Below are positions 15,978 to 25,336 of a stretch of DNA of 64,000 nucleotides, piece by piece. The position numbers and the translations under genes are program-made. Below the pieces are notes generated by a model. That model saw nothing but the letters and a program-made list of their open reading frames with translations. It was not told the DNA's origin and ran no database searches. How positions within the stretch are numbered: position 1 is the first letter of the stretch; each line of letters begins with the position of its first letter. This DNA comes from Paracoccaceae bacterium (GTDB lineage: Bacteria > Pseudomonadota > Alphaproteobacteria > Rhodobacterales > Rhodobacteraceae): assembly GCA_023383015.1 (NCBI GenBank), contig JAHDXW010000005.1, positions 46,849 through 110,848 of the forward strand, read 5' to 3'.

Positions 15978-18900
15978 ATGAGCCATCTTCTGGACCGCCT
16001 GAACTTCCTGAAGTCCCTGCGCAAGGACGTCTTCGCGGACGGACACGGCCAGACGACGGTGGAGAGCCGCGACTGGGAAGACACCTACCGGGGCCGCTGG
16101 CGGCACGACAAGATCGTTCGATCGACCCACGGCGTGAACTGCACCGGCTCGTGCTCGTGGAAGATCTACGTCAAGTCGGGCATCGTCACCTGGGAGACCC
16201 AGCAGACCGACTATCCGCGCACGCGGCCCGACCTGCCCAACCACGAGCCCCGCGGCTGCGCGCGGGGGGCCTCGTACAGCTGGTACCTGTACTCGGCCAA
16301 CCGGGTGAAGACGCCCCTGGTGCGCGGCCGGCTGATGAAGCTGTGGCGCGAGAAGCGGCAGACGCTGTCGCCGGTCGCCGCCTGGGCGGCGATTCAGGCC
16401 GATCCGGCCGCCCGCGCCTCCTACACCCGCATCCGCGGCAAGGGCGGCTTCGTGCGGGCGAGCTGGGAGGAGGTGACCGAGATGGTCGCCGCGGCCAATG
16501 CCCACACCGCCAGGACCTTCGGGCCCGACCGGGTGTTCGGCTTCTCGCCGATCCCGGCGATGTCGATGGTCAGCTACGCCGCCGGAAGCCGCTACCTGAG
16601 TCTGCTCGGCGGCACCTGCATGTCGTTCTACGACTGGTACTGCGACCTGCCACCCTCGTCTCCCCAGACCTGGGGCGAGCAGACCGACGTGCCGGAATCG
16701 GCCGATTGGTACAACGCGGGCTACCTCATCCTGTGGGGGTCGAACGTGCCGCAGACGCGCACGCCCGACGCCCATTTCTACACCGAGGCCCGCTATCGCG
16801 GCACCAAGTCGGCGGTCGTCAGTCCCGACTACGCCGAGGCGACCAAGTTCGCCGACATCTGGCTGAACGTGAAGCAGGGGACCGACGCGGCCCTCGGCAT
16901 GGCGATGGGCCATGTCATCATGCGCGAGTTTCACCTCGACCGGCAGGTCGAGTACTTCGAGGACTACTGCCGCCGCTACACCGACATGCCGATGCTGGTG
17001 CGGCTGGACGAGCAGGACGGCCGGCTGGTGCCCGGCCGGCAGCTGCGCGCGGGCGACCTTTCCGGGGCGCTGGGCGAGACCAACAACCCCGAGTGGAAGA
17101 CGGTGGCCATCGACGAGGCCACCGGCGCGCCGGTCGCGCCCAACGGCTCGATCGGCTTCCGCTGGGGCGAGCAGGGCAAGTGGAACCTCGAGCAGAAGGC
17201 GGCCGGCGGCGACGTCAGGCTGAAGATGACGCTGGTTCTCGAGGAGGACCACGACGACATCCGCGGCGTCGACTTCCCCTGGTTCGGCGGCGCGGCGACC
17301 AACGGCTTCGCAAACGACCCGCGCGGCGCGGTGCTGACGCGCAACGTGCCGGTCCGCAAGCTGCGGCTGGCCGACGGGTCGGACGCGCTCTGCGCCACCG
17401 TGTTCGACCTCTTCTGCGCCAACTACGGGCTGGACCGCGGGCTGGGCGGCGAGAACGTCGCGCGCGGCTATGACGAGGACCAGCCCTTCACGCCCGCCTG
17501 GGCCGAGCGCATCACCGGCGTGCGGCGCGACAAGATCATCCAGGTGGCACGGGAATTCGCCGACAACGCGGAGAAGACCCGCGGCAAGTCGATGGTGATC
17601 ATCGGCGCGGCGATGAACCACTGGTACCACATGGACATGAACTACCGCAGCGTCATCAACATGCTGGTGATGTGCGGCTGCGTGGGCGAGTCGGGGGGCG
17701 GCTGGGCCCATTACGTCGGCCAGGAGAAGCTGCGCCCGCAGACCGGCTGGACGGCGCTGGCCTTCGCGCTGGACTGGGCGCGGCCGCCGCGGCAGATGAA
17801 CTCAACCTCGGCCTGGTACGCGCACACCGACCAGTGGCGCTACGAGACGGTGACGACCAGGGAGATCCTGTCGCCCACCGCGCCGAAGGGCGACTGGGAC
17901 CGGCTGTCGCTGATCGACTACAACATCCGTGCCGAGCGGATGGGCTGGCTGCCGTCGGCGCCGCAGCTGCGCACCAACCCGCTGGACGTGGCCCGAGCGG
18001 CCAAGGCCGCCGGCGTCGAGGTGCGCGACTACGTCGCCCGGGAACTGGAGGCCGGGCGGCTGGAGATGTCCTGCCAGGACCCCGATGCGCCCGAGAACTG
18101 GCCGCGGAACCTGTTCGTCTGGCGCTCGAACCTGCTCGGCTCGTCGGGCAAGGGGCACGAGTATTTCCTCAAGCACCTGCTCGGCACCGACCACGGCGTG
18201 CTGGGCCGCGATCTCGGCGAGGAGGGACGCCAGAAGCCGGCCGAGGCGCGCTGGCACGACAAGGCACCGGAGGGCAAGCTGGACCTGCTGGTCTGCCTCG
18301 ACTTCCGGATGAGCACGACGGCGGTCTATTCCGACGTCGTCCTGCCGACCGCGAGCTGGTACGAGAAGGACGACCTCAACACCTCGGACATGCACCCCTT
18401 CATCCACCCGCTGCAGGCGGCGGTGGACCCGGCCTACGAGAGCAAGTCGGACTGGGAGATCTTCAAGGCGATCGCCCGGAAGTTCTCGGAGGTAGCGCCC
18501 GAGATCCTGGGCGTGGAGACCGATGTCGTGGCCCTGCCGCTGCAGCACGACAGCCCGATGGAGATCGCCCAGCCGCAGGTTGCCGACTGGAAGCGGGGCG
18601 AGTGCAAGCTGGTGCCGGGCCGGACGGCGCCCAACTTCATCGCCGTCGAGCGAGACTATCCCGGCCTCTACGCCCGCTTCACCACCCTCGGCCCGCTGAT
18701 GGAGAAGGTCGGCAACGGCGGCAAGGGCATCGCCTGGGACACCAAGGACGAGGTCCACCACCTCAAGGCGCTGAACGGCACCCATGTCGAGGGCCCCACC
18801 AAGGGCATGGCCAGGATCGAGACCGCGATCGACGCGGCCGAGGTGATCCTGATGCTGGCCCCCGAGACCAACGGCGAGGTGGCGGTCAAGGCGTGGCATG

Positions 18901-19724
18901 CGCTGTCGAAGGCGACCGGTCGCGAGCACGCGCACCTTGCCGAGGTCAAGGAGGACGAGAAGATCCGCTTCCGCGACATCGCCGCCCAGCCGCGCAAGAT
19001 CATCTCCTCGCCGACCTGGTCGGGTATCGAGAGCGAGGATGTCTGCTACAACGCGGGCTGGACCAACGTGCACGAGCTGATCCCCTGGCGCACCGTCACC
19101 GGCCGCCAGCAGCTCTACCAGGATCACGAGTGGATGCGCGCCTTCGGCGAGTTCTTCGTCACCTGGCGACCGCCCGTCGACCTCAAGACGATCTCGCCGG
19201 CCGCCACCCGGGCGCTGAAGCCGAACGAGCCGCATGTGGTGCTGAACTTCATCACCCCCCACCAGAAGTGGGGTATCCATTCCACCTATACCGACAACCT
19301 GCTGATGCTGACGCTGAACCGCGGCGGCCCGGTGGTGTGGATCTCCGAGGTGGACGCGCGCAAGGCGGGGATCGTCGACAACGACTGGATCGAGGTCTTC
19401 AACGCGAACGGCGTGCTGACGGCACGCGCGGTCGTCAGCCAGCGGGTGAAGGAGGGGATGACCCTCATGTACCACGCCCAGGAGAAGATCGTGAACACCC
19501 CCGGCTCGGTCATCACCGGCAAGCGCGGCGGCATCCACAACTCGGTCACCCGCGCGATCGTCAAGCCGACGCACATGATCGGCGGCTACGCCCAGCTCGC
19601 CTACGGGTTCAACTACTACGGCACCGTGGGGTCGAACCGCGACGAGTTCGTCATCGTTCGCAAGATGCAGACGGTCGACTGGCTCGACCGGCCCGCCACC
19701 CAGCGCCAGGAGGCAGCGGAATGA
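15978..19724 (+). CDS. narG: Respiratory nitrate reductase alpha subunit NarG
   Basis: 1,248 aa, the catalytic subunit that reduces nitrate to nitrite at a molybdenum bis-MGD centre on the cytoplasmic face of the membrane. The [4Fe-4S] FS0 ligands are present (H51, C55, C59, C94), and the Mo ligand Asp is D223 in YDWYCDLPPSSPQTWGEQTD. The long stretch WGSNVPQTRTPDAHFYTEA and the C-terminal molybdopterin-binding segments match the family over full length. The start at 15978 (MSHLLDRLNFL) has AAAGGGA about 6 nt upstream; an earlier in-frame start would run into narK. The stop codon overlaps the narH start as ATGA, so alpha and beta are translationally coupled. Confidence 0.97.
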   Translation: MSHLLDRLNFLKSLRKDVFADGHGQTTVESRDWEDTYRGRWRHDKIVRSTHGVNCTGSCSWKIYVKSGIVTWETQQTDYPRTRPDLPNHEPRGCARGASYSWYLYSANRVKTPLVRGRLMKLWREKRQTLSPVAAWAAIQADPAARASYTRIRGKGGFVRASWEEVTEMVAAANAHTARTFGPDRVFGFSPIPAMSMVSYAAGSRYLSLLGGTCMSFYDWYCDLPPSSPQTWGEQTDVPESADWYNAGYLILWGSNVPQTRTPDAHFYTEARYRGTKSAVVSPDYAEATKFADIWLNVKQGTDAALGMAMGHVIMREFHLDRQVEYFEDYCRRYTDMPMLVRLDEQDGRLVPGRQLRAGDLSGALGETNNPEWKTVAIDEATGAPVAPNGSIGFRWGEQGKWNLEQKAAGGDVRLKMTLVLEEDHDDIRGVDFPWFGGAATNGFANDPRGAVLTRNVPVRKLRLADGSDALCATVFDLFCANYGLDRGLGGENVARGYDEDQPFTPAWAERITGVRRDKIIQVAREFADNAEKTRGKSMVIIGAAMNHWYHMDMNYRSVINMLVMCGCVGESGGGWAHYVGQEKLRPQTGWTALAFALDWARPPRQMNSTSAWYAHTDQWRYETVTTREILSPTAPKGDWDRLSLIDYNIRAERMGWLPSAPQLRTNPLDVARAAKAAGVEVRDYVARELEAGRLEMSCQDPDAPENWPRNLFVWRSNLLGSSGKGHEYFLKHLLGTDHGVLGRDLGEEGRQKPAEARWHDKAPEGKLDLLVCLDFRMSTTAVYSDVVLPTASWYEKDDLNTSDMHPFIHPLQAAVDPAYESKSDWEIFKAIARKFSEVAPEILGVETDVVALPLQHDSPMEIAQPQVADWKRGECKLVPGRTAPNFIAVERDYPGLYARFTTLGPLMEKVGNGGKGIAWDTKDEVHHLKALNGTHVEGPTKGMARIETAIDAAEVILMLAPETNGEVAVKAWHALSKATGREHAHLAEVKEDEKIRFRDIAAQPRKIISSPTWSGIESEDVCYNAGWTNVHELIPWRTVTGRQQLYQDHEWMRAFGEFFVTWRPPVDLKTISPAATRALKPNEPHVVLNFITPHQKWGIHSTYTDNLLMLTLNRGGPVVWISEVDARKAGIVDNDWIEVFNANGVLTARAVVSQRVKEGMTLMYHAQEKIVNTPGSVITGKRGGIHNSVTRAIVKPTHMIGGYAQLAYGFNYYGTVGSNRDEFVIVRKMQTVDWLDRPATQRQEAAE

Positions 19725-21247
19725 AAGTGCGTGCGCAAATCGGCATGGTGCTGAACCTCGACAAGTGCATCGGGTGCCACACCTGTTCGGTCACCTGCAA
19801 GAACGTCTGGACCAGCCGCGAGGGTGTCGAATACGCGTGGTTCAACAACGTCGAGACCAAGCCCGGCATCGGCTACCCCAAGGACTGGGAGAACCAGAAG
19901 CGCTGGAACGGCGGCTGGACGCGCACATCGCGCGGGCACCTCGTGCCCAAGCAGGGGGCGAAGTGGCGCATCCTGGCCAACATCTTCGCCAACCCCGACC
20001 TGCCCGAGATCGATGACTTCTACGAGCCCTTCGACTTCGACTACGACCATCTGAAGTCGGCCCCCGAGATGGAGGCCTTCCCCACCGCCCGGCCGCGCTC
20101 GCTGGTTTCGGGCGAGCGGATGGAGAAGATCGAGTGGGGGCCGAACTGGGAGGAGATTCTCGGCGGCGAATTCGCCAAGCGCAGCAAGGACTACAACTTC
20201 GAGGGCATCCAGAAGGACATCTACGGGGAGTACGAGAACACCTTCATGATGTACCTCCCGAGGCTGTGCGAGCACTGCCTCAACCCCGCCTGTGTCGCAT
20301 CCTGCCCGTCGGGGGCGATCTACAAGCGCGAGGAGGACGGCGTCGTCCTGATCGACCAGGAGAAGTGCCGGGGCTGGCGGATGTGCGTCTCGGGCTGCCC
20401 CTACAAGAAGATCTATTACAACTGGAGCACCGGCAAGTCGGAGAAGTGCACGCTGTGCTATCCCCGCCTTGAATCGGGACAGCCCACGGTCTGCTCGGAG
20501 ACCTGCGTCGGCCGCATCCGCTACATCGGCGTGATGCTCTACGATGCCGACCGCATCGCCGCGGCGGCGAGCGTGGAGGGCGAGAAGGAGCTCTACGATG
20601 CCCAGCTCGGCATCTTCCTCGACCCGTCCGACCCCAAGGTGATCGCGGCCGCCCGCGCCGAGGGCATCCCCGAGGACTGGCTGGCCGCGGCGCGCCGGTC
20701 GCCGATATGGAAGATGGCGATGGAGTGGAAGATCGCCTTCCCGCTGCATCCCGAGTACCGCACGCTGCCGATGGTGTGGTACGTCCCGCCACTGTCGCCG
20801 ATCCAGAACGCGGCGGAGGCCGGCCGGATCTCGGCGCAGGACGGCATGCCCGACGTGCGCAGCCTGCGGATTCCGGTGCGCTACCTTGCCAACATGCTGA
20901 CGGCCGGCGATGAGGCGCCGGTGGTCGCGGCGCTGGAGCGGATGCTCGCGATGCGGGCCTACATGCGGTCGAAGACCGTCGACGGGGTCGTCAATCTTGG
21001 TGTCGCAAAGCGCGTCGGCATGACCCCGGCGCAGATCGACGAGATGTACCAGCTGATGGCGATCGCCAACTACGAGGATCGCTTCGTCATCCCGACGACC
21101 CATCGCGAACTCGTCGAGGACGCCTACGACCTGCGCGGCGGCTGCGGCTTCACCGACGGCAACCGCTGCTCCACCGGATCGTCGGGCTTCTCGCTGTTCA
21201 GCGGCGGCAAGAAGTTCCGCAGCCCGCAGGAGTTCATCCGGTCATGA
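19721..21247 (+). CDS. narH: Respiratory nitrate reductase beta subunit NarH
   Basis: 508-aa electron-transfer subunit carrying electrons from NarI heme b to NarG. Four Cys clusters are visible: C16-x2-C-x2-C-x3-C (CIGCHTCSVTC), CEHCLNPACVASC, CRGWRMCVSGC and CTLCYP...CSETC. The third has Trp in place of one Cys, the usual sign that one centre is [3Fe-4S]. Length and the closing region (RGGCGFTDGNRCSTGSS) are normal. It overlaps both neighbours by 4 bp (ATGA at 19721 and at 21244). Confidence 0.97.
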   Translation: MKVRAQIGMVLNLDKCIGCHTCSVTCKNVWTSREGVEYAWFNNVETKPGIGYPKDWENQKRWNGGWTRTSRGHLVPKQGAKWRILANIFANPDLPEIDDFYEPFDFDYDHLKSAPEMEAFPTARPRSLVSGERMEKIEWGPNWEEILGGEFAKRSKDYNFEGIQKDIYGEYENTFMMYLPRLCEHCLNPACVASCPSGAIYKREEDGVVLIDQEKCRGWRMCVSGCPYKKIYYNWSTGKSEKCTLCYPRLESGQPTVCSETCVGRIRYIGVMLYDADRIAAAASVEGEKELYDAQLGIFLDPSDPKVIAAARAEGIPEDWLAAARRSPIWKMAMEWKIAFPLHPEYRTLPMVWYVPPLSPIQNAAEAGRISAQDGMPDVRSLRIPVRYLANMLTAGDEAPVVAALERMLAMRAYMRSKTVDGVVNLGVAKRVGMTPAQIDEMYQLMAIANYEDRFVIPTTHRELVEDAYDLRGGCGFTDGNRCSTGSSGFSLFSGGKKFRSPQEFIRS

Positions 21248-21948
21248 GGACGTTCAAGGCACTGTCGGCGCTGCTGAGCTATCCCGAGGCCGACCTGCAG
21301 GCGGCGGTCCCGGCCATCCGGGCCGCACTCGGCGAGGGAATGCTGGCGCCCGGCCATGTCGCGGCGCTGGGCCCGCTGCTGGACGAACTCGCCGCGCGCG
21401 ACCTCTACGACCTGCAGGAGCGTTTCGTGCTCCTGTTCGACCGCTCGCGGTCGCTGTCGCTCAACCTGTTCGAGCACATCCACGGCGAGAGCCGCGACCG
21501 CGGCGGCGCCATGGTCGACCTGCTGGAGACCTACCGGGCCGGCGGGTTCGACCTCTGCGGACCCGAACTGCCCGATCACCTTCCGGTGCTGCTCGAGTTC
21601 CTCTCGACCAGGCCGCGGGAGGAGGCGCGGGCGATCCTGGCCGACGCCGGCCACATCCTCGCCGCCCTAGCCGAGCGGCTGCGCCGGCGCGACAGTGTCT
21701 ATGCGCCGGTGTTCGGCGCGCTGGTCGCGCTGGCCGACGCCCGCACGAATTCGGAGGAGGCGGCAGCCCTCATCGCCGGGCCCGACGACGACCCCGAGGA
21801 TCTTGCCGCGCTGGATGCGGTCTGGGAGGAGGCGCAGGTGACCTTCGGCCCCGACCCGAACGCCGGTTGCCCGGTCAGCCGGGACATCCTGGCCCGGATG
21901 GACATTCCGCCCGCTCCGCCCCGCGCGCCCGAAGCGCGGGGCAGCTGA
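21244..21948 (+). CDS. narJ: Nitrate reductase molybdenum-cofactor assembly chaperone NarJ
   Basis: 234-aa cytosolic TorD/NarJ family chaperone that holds apo-NarGH for cofactor insertion before membrane docking. Typical features: FKALSALLSYPEADLQ at the N terminus, ERFVLLFDRSRSLSLNLFEHIHGESRDRGGAMVDLLE in the centre and an acidic C-terminal tail. Helical throughout, with no membrane segment. Coupled to narH by an ATGA overlap and followed by narI after 17 bp. Confidence 0.95.
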   Translation: MRTFKALSALLSYPEADLQAAVPAIRAALGEGMLAPGHVAALGPLLDELAARDLYDLQERFVLLFDRSRSLSLNLFEHIHGESRDRGGAMVDLLETYRAGGFDLCGPELPDHLPVLLEFLSTRPREEARAILADAGHILAALAERLRRRDSVYAPVFGALVALADARTNSEEAAALIAGPDDDPEDLAALDAVWEEAQVTFGPDPNAGCPVSRDILARMDIPPAPPRAPEARGS

Positions 21949-21965
21949 GCCAAGGAGACCGACAC

Positions 21966-22760
21966 ATGTTCGACTTCGACTTCTTCCTCTTCGGCGTGAT
22001 GCCCTACTCGGTGCTGGTGGTCTTCGTCATCGGCTCGATCGCCCGCTACGAGCGCGACCCGTTCACATGGAAGTCGAGCTCCAGCCAGATCCTGCGCCGC
22101 AGGCAGCTGATGTGGGGCTCGATCCTGTTCCACGTCGGCATCATCGTGCTGTTCTTCGGGCATCTGATCGGCCTGTTCACGCCGATCTGGGTGCTGGACG
22201 CGCTGGGCATTCCCTATGGTGCCAAGCAGTGGCTCGCGGTGCTTCTCGGCGGGGTCGCCGGCGCGTCGGCCTTCACCGGCTGCACGATGCTCCTGCACCG
22301 GCGGCTTGCCGATCCGCGGATCCGCAACAACTCCACCTGGGCCGACATCGGCGTCCTGGCCATCCTGTGGGTGCAGATCGTGGTGGGGATGGGCACCATC
22401 TGGCTGACGCTCGACCACATGGACGGCTCGAAGATGGTGCGCTTCATGACCTGGTCGCAGAGCGTGATGGGGCTCAGGGTCAATGCCTGGGAACAGGTGA
22501 TCGACGTCCACTGGCTCTACAAGTTCCACATCTTCCTCGGCATGGTGATCGTCGCCATCTTCCCGTTCACGCGGCTGGTGCACATGCTGTCGGTGCCGCT
22601 GCGCTTCCTGTGGCGGCCGGGCTACCAGATCGTGCGGTCGCGCTGGGGCGCCCGGCCGGTGCGCACGGGGCTGAAGCCGATCGCCGCGGGCCGTGTCGCC
22701 GCACCGGTGCCGCAGCCGCCGCAGCCGCGCCTTCCGGGCGGCACCCAGCCGGCGGAGTGA
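21966..22760 (+). CDS. narI: Respiratory nitrate reductase gamma subunit NarI
   Basis: 264-aa membrane cytochrome b that oxidises quinol at the periplasmic side and passes electrons to NarH. Five membrane helices are seen. Heme-ligand His pairs lie in LFHVGIIVLFFGHLIG and in VHWLYKFHIFLG...FTRLVHMLSVP. AAGGAG lies about 10 nt before ATG 21966. The C terminus is about 35-40 residues longer than in E. coli and ends in a Pro/Ala-rich tail, probably disordered. Confidence 0.95.
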   Translation: MFDFDFFLFGVMPYSVLVVFVIGSIARYERDPFTWKSSSSQILRRRQLMWGSILFHVGIIVLFFGHLIGLFTPIWVLDALGIPYGAKQWLAVLLGGVAGASAFTGCTMLLHRRLADPRIRNNSTWADIGVLAILWVQIVVGMGTIWLTLDHMDGSKMVRFMTWSQSVMGLRVNAWEQVIDVHWLYKFHIFLGMVIVAIFPFTRLVHMLSVPLRFLWRPGYQIVRSRWGARPVRTGLKPIAAGRVAAPVPQPPQPRLPGGTQPAE

Positions 22761-22764
22761 CGAG

Positions 22765-23553
22765 ATGCAGCCCCTCCTTGCCGACATCAGGGTGAACGGC
22801 CGGGTCATCCCGGCCGCCGCGATAGCCGCGGAGGCCCAGAACCACCCCGCCCCGCCCGGCAAGCCGGGCCTGGCCTGGCGCGCCGCCGCGCGTGCGCTCG
22901 CGCTGCGGATGCTGATGCTCGATGCGGCAGGGGCGCGCGGCCTCGTGCCCGCGCCGCGCGAGGTCGCGCCGGGGCAGATCGAAACCGACGACGAGGCGCT
23001 GTGCCGCCAGCTGGTCGAGTGCGCCGTCGAGCCGGCGCCGGTAGAGGAGGCGGTGCTCCGGGAGATCTACGCGCGCAGTCCCGGGCGCTTCCGCGCGCCG
23101 GCACTCTACGAGGCTGCCCACATCCTGATCGCAGCGCCGCCGGGCGAGCGGGCGGCGGCGCGGGCCGAGGCCGAGGCCGTGCTGGCCGAGGTGCTTGCCG
23201 CGCCGCGGCGGTTCGCCGAGGTGGCGCAGCAGCGGTCGGCCTGCGAGTCACGGGCCAGCGGCGGACGGCTGGGCCAGATTTCGGCCGGCGACACGGTGCC
23301 GGAGTTCGAGGCCGTGCTGCGCGAACTTGCCGAGGGCGAGATCGCTCCGGCGCCGGTTGAATCGCGGTTCGGTTTCCATATCGTGCGGCTGGACGCACGG
23401 GCCGAGGGCGCCGTGCTGCCGTTCGAGGCGGTGGAACCGCGGCTGCGCGCGGCAGCGGAGAAGGCCGCCTGGGTGCGGGCGGCGCGCACCTTCGCCGACG
23501 GTCTGCTGGCCGGGGCCCGGCTGGAGGGCATGCCGGGCGGGGCCGCGGTCTGA
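22765..23553 (+). CDS. Parvulin-type peptidyl-prolyl cis-trans isomerase (NifM/PpiC-like) of the nar operon
   Basis: 262 aa. A helical N-terminal part (about 1-110) is followed by a parvulin domain (about 115-215) with AAHILIA, GGRLGQISAGDTVPEFEAVL and FGFHIVRLD. No signal peptide is evident, so it probably acts in the cytoplasm, like NifM. PpiC-type genes follow narI in several Pseudomonas and Paracoccus nar operons; a folding role for the nitrate reductase complex is inferred from position. It starts 4 bp after narI. Confidence 0.85.
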   Translation: MQPLLADIRVNGRVIPAAAIAAEAQNHPAPPGKPGLAWRAAARALALRMLMLDAAGARGLVPAPREVAPGQIETDDEALCRQLVECAVEPAPVEEAVLREIYARSPGRFRAPALYEAAHILIAAPPGERAAARAEAEAVLAEVLAAPRRFAEVAQQRSACESRASGGRLGQISAGDTVPEFEAVLRELAEGEIAPAPVESRFGFHIVRLDARAEGAVLPFEAVEPRLRAAAEKAAWVRAARTFADGLLAGARLEGMPGGAAV

Positions 23554-23605
23554 ACTGGAAGGGGTGCCGCGTCCCGAGTGGGTGGCGCCTGAACGGAGGG
23601 ACGGC

Positions 23606-24112
23606 ATGCCGATCGGCTATCTGACCTGCCCCGGACGCGGGGAAACGGATCCCTGCATCGCCCGCGCCGCGGAGCTGCTTGCGGCCCGCGGCATCCGCCT
23701 TGCGGGGACGGTGGCGGCCGACCAGCAGGGCGACGGCCCCTGCTGCGATGCGCTGCAGGTGCTTCCCGACGGGCCTGTGATGCCGATCCGGCAGGATCTC
23801 GGGGCCGGCGCCAGCGGCTGCCGGCTGGACGGGACGGCGCTGGAGGCCGCGGTGGCGGCGGCGCGGCCGCGGCTTGCCGCTGCGGAGGTTCTCGTTGTCA
23901 ACAAGTTCGGCAAGATCGAGGCGGTCGGCCGCGGGTTCGTGCCGCTGATCGTCGAGGCCGTGGATCGGGGCCTGCCCGTTCTGGTGGGGGTGAGCGGTCT
24001 CAATCTGCCCGACTTCCTGGCCTTCGCCGACGGCCTGGCCGAGCGGCTGCCGCCTAGCCCAGAGGCTGCTGCCGCCTGGGCGCTGGCCGCGGTCGGCCCG
24101 GTCGGGGCGTGA
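23606..24112 (+). CDS. DUF2478 domain-containing protein
   Basis: 168 aa, Rossmann-like alpha/beta protein: ARAAELLAARGIRLAGTVAADQ, ISQD-like IRQDLGAGASGCRLD, and EVLVVNKFGKIEAVGRGFVPLIVEAV fit DUF2478, a family often found beside molybdenum-enzyme and molybdate-transport genes. The VVNKFGKxE segment resembles the base-recognition part of P-loop proteins, but no P-loop is present. GGAGGG lies 6 nt before ATG 23606. Between narGHJI-ppiC and moaB/mogA, a role in Mo-cofactor handling is likely but unproven. Confidence 0.78.
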   Translation: MPIGYLTCPGRGETDPCIARAAELLAARGIRLAGTVAADQQGDGPCCDALQVLPDGPVMPIRQDLGAGASGCRLDGTALEAAVAAARPRLAAAEVLVVNKFGKIEAVGRGFVPLIVEAVDRGLPVLVGVSGLNLPDFLAFADGLAERLPPSPEAAAAWALAAVGPVGA

Positions 24113-24639
24113 GCGGGTTGGCACGGATCGCGGTCCTGACCGTGTCCGACCGCGCCGCCCGGGGGGAGTACCCCGACCGCGGTGGCCCGGCGGCGGAGGA
24201 GTGGCTGCGGGCGGTGATCGCGAGCCCCGCCGAATACCGCCGCGAGATCGTCGCCGACGGGGCCGACAGCGTCGCCGCGGCGCTCAGGACGCTGGCCGAC
24301 GACTGGGGCGCCGACTTCATCGCCGTGACCGGCGGCACCGGCCCCGCGCCGCGGGACCGCACGCCCGAGGGCGTTTCCGCCGTGGCCGACTTCGACCTGC
24401 CGGGCTTCGGCGAGGCGATGCGGGGCGCCTCGCTGGCCGAGGTGCCGACCGCGATCCTGTCGCGTCAGGGCGCGGCGGTGCGCGGCCGGACGCTGATCGT
24501 CACCCTGCCTGGCAAGCCGGCGGCGATCGCCACCTGCCTGGGGGCGGTGTTCGCGGCGGTGCCCTACTGCCTTGACCTGATCGGCGCGGCGCACATCGAG
24601 ACCGACCCCGGCCGCTGCCGCGCCTTCCGCCCGGGCTGA
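24109..24639 (+). CDS. mogA: Molybdenum cofactor biosynthesis protein MoaB/MogA
   Basis: 176-aa cytosolic enzyme that adenylates molybdopterin before molybdate insertion. The motif VTGGTGPAPRDRTPEGV and the later LSRQGAAVRGRTLIVTLPGKPAAI are diagnostic of the MoaB/MogA group; the two cannot be separated with certainty here. It begins with GTG at 24109 overlapping the DUF2478 stop codon as GTGA, so the two are coupled. Placement in the nar operon supplies cofactor to NarG. Confidence 0.88.
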   Translation: MSGLARIAVLTVSDRAARGEYPDRGGPAAEEWLRAVIASPAEYRREIVADGADSVAAALRTLADDWGADFIAVTGGTGPAPRDRTPEGVSAVADFDLPGFGEAMRGASLAEVPTAILSRQGAAVRGRTLIVTLPGKPAAIATCLGAVFAAVPYCLDLIGAAHIETDPGRCRAFRPG

Positions 24640-24655
24640 GGAGCGCGGCGCCGGC

Positions 24656-25327
24656 ATGTCGGGGTGGTGGGAGTATGCCGCGGCCTGGACGGCCTTCCTA
24701 ATGTCGCACGCCCTGCCGGTGCGGCCGCCGCTGCGGCCGCGGCTTGACGCGTGGCTGGGGCCGCGGGGCTTCCTGGTCGGCTATTCGGTGCTTTCGCTCG
24801 CGGTTCTCGGCTGGCTGGTCGTGGCGGCCGGGCGCGCACCGGTCGTGGTTCTGTGGCCCGAGCCGCCGGGGGCGGGCTGGATCGTCCTCGCCGCCGTGGC
24901 GGCGGCCGCGGCGGTCATCGCCTTCGGACTGGGACGACCAAACCCGCTTTCCTTCGGCGGGACAGCGGGGGCGTTCGATCCCGACGATCCAGGCCCGGTC
25001 GGCCGCATCCGGCATCCGGTGCTGGCGGCGCTGCTGCTGTGGTCGCTCGCCCACATGGCGGTGAACGGCCAGCTGGCCCATGCGCTGCTGTTCGGGGGCT
25101 TCGCGCTGTTCGCGGCGTCCGGCTGGCGGATGCTCGACCGCCGCCGCCGCCGGACGATGGGCGCGCCGGCCTGGGAGGCCATGGTCGCGCGGACGCGCGC
25201 GGCGCCCGTGCGGCTGGGGCCGCAGGCATGGCTGCGCGGCCTTCTGGCCGCGGGCGCTGTGGCCGGGCTCTTGCTGGCCCATCCCTGGATCGCCGGCCCG
25301 GCGGTGCTGCAGCGCTTCCTGCCCTGA
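24656..25327 (+). CDS. nnrU: NnrU family membrane protein
   Basis: 223 aa with about six membrane helices. The opening WTAFLMSHALPVRPPLRPRLDAWLGPRGFLVGYSVLS and the IRHPVLAALLLWSLAHMAVNGQ segment match NnrU, a family linked to denitrification and related to methyltransferase-like NnrU/isoprenylcysteine membrane proteins. In Rhodobacter the gene is under NnrR-type control with nitrite/NO reduction genes. It closes the nar operon; its molecular function is not established. The FAH gene on the other strand ends 10 bp away. Confidence 0.85.
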   Translation: MSGWWEYAAAWTAFLMSHALPVRPPLRPRLDAWLGPRGFLVGYSVLSLAVLGWLVVAAGRAPVVVLWPEPPGAGWIVLAAVAAAAAVIAFGLGRPNPLSFGGTAGAFDPDDPGPVGRIRHPVLAALLLWSLAHMAVNGQLAHALLFGGFALFAASGWRMLDRRRRRTMGAPAWEAMVARTRAAPVRLGPQAWLRGLLAAGAVAGLLLAHPWIAGPAVLQRFLP

Positions 25328-25336
25328 GCGGGGCGA

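Noticed and set aside
17802..19574. Long open frame on the minus strand opposite narG
   Set aside because: Arg/His/Val-rich translation with no family motifs, entirely antisense to conserved narG; typical shadow of high-GC coding sequence.
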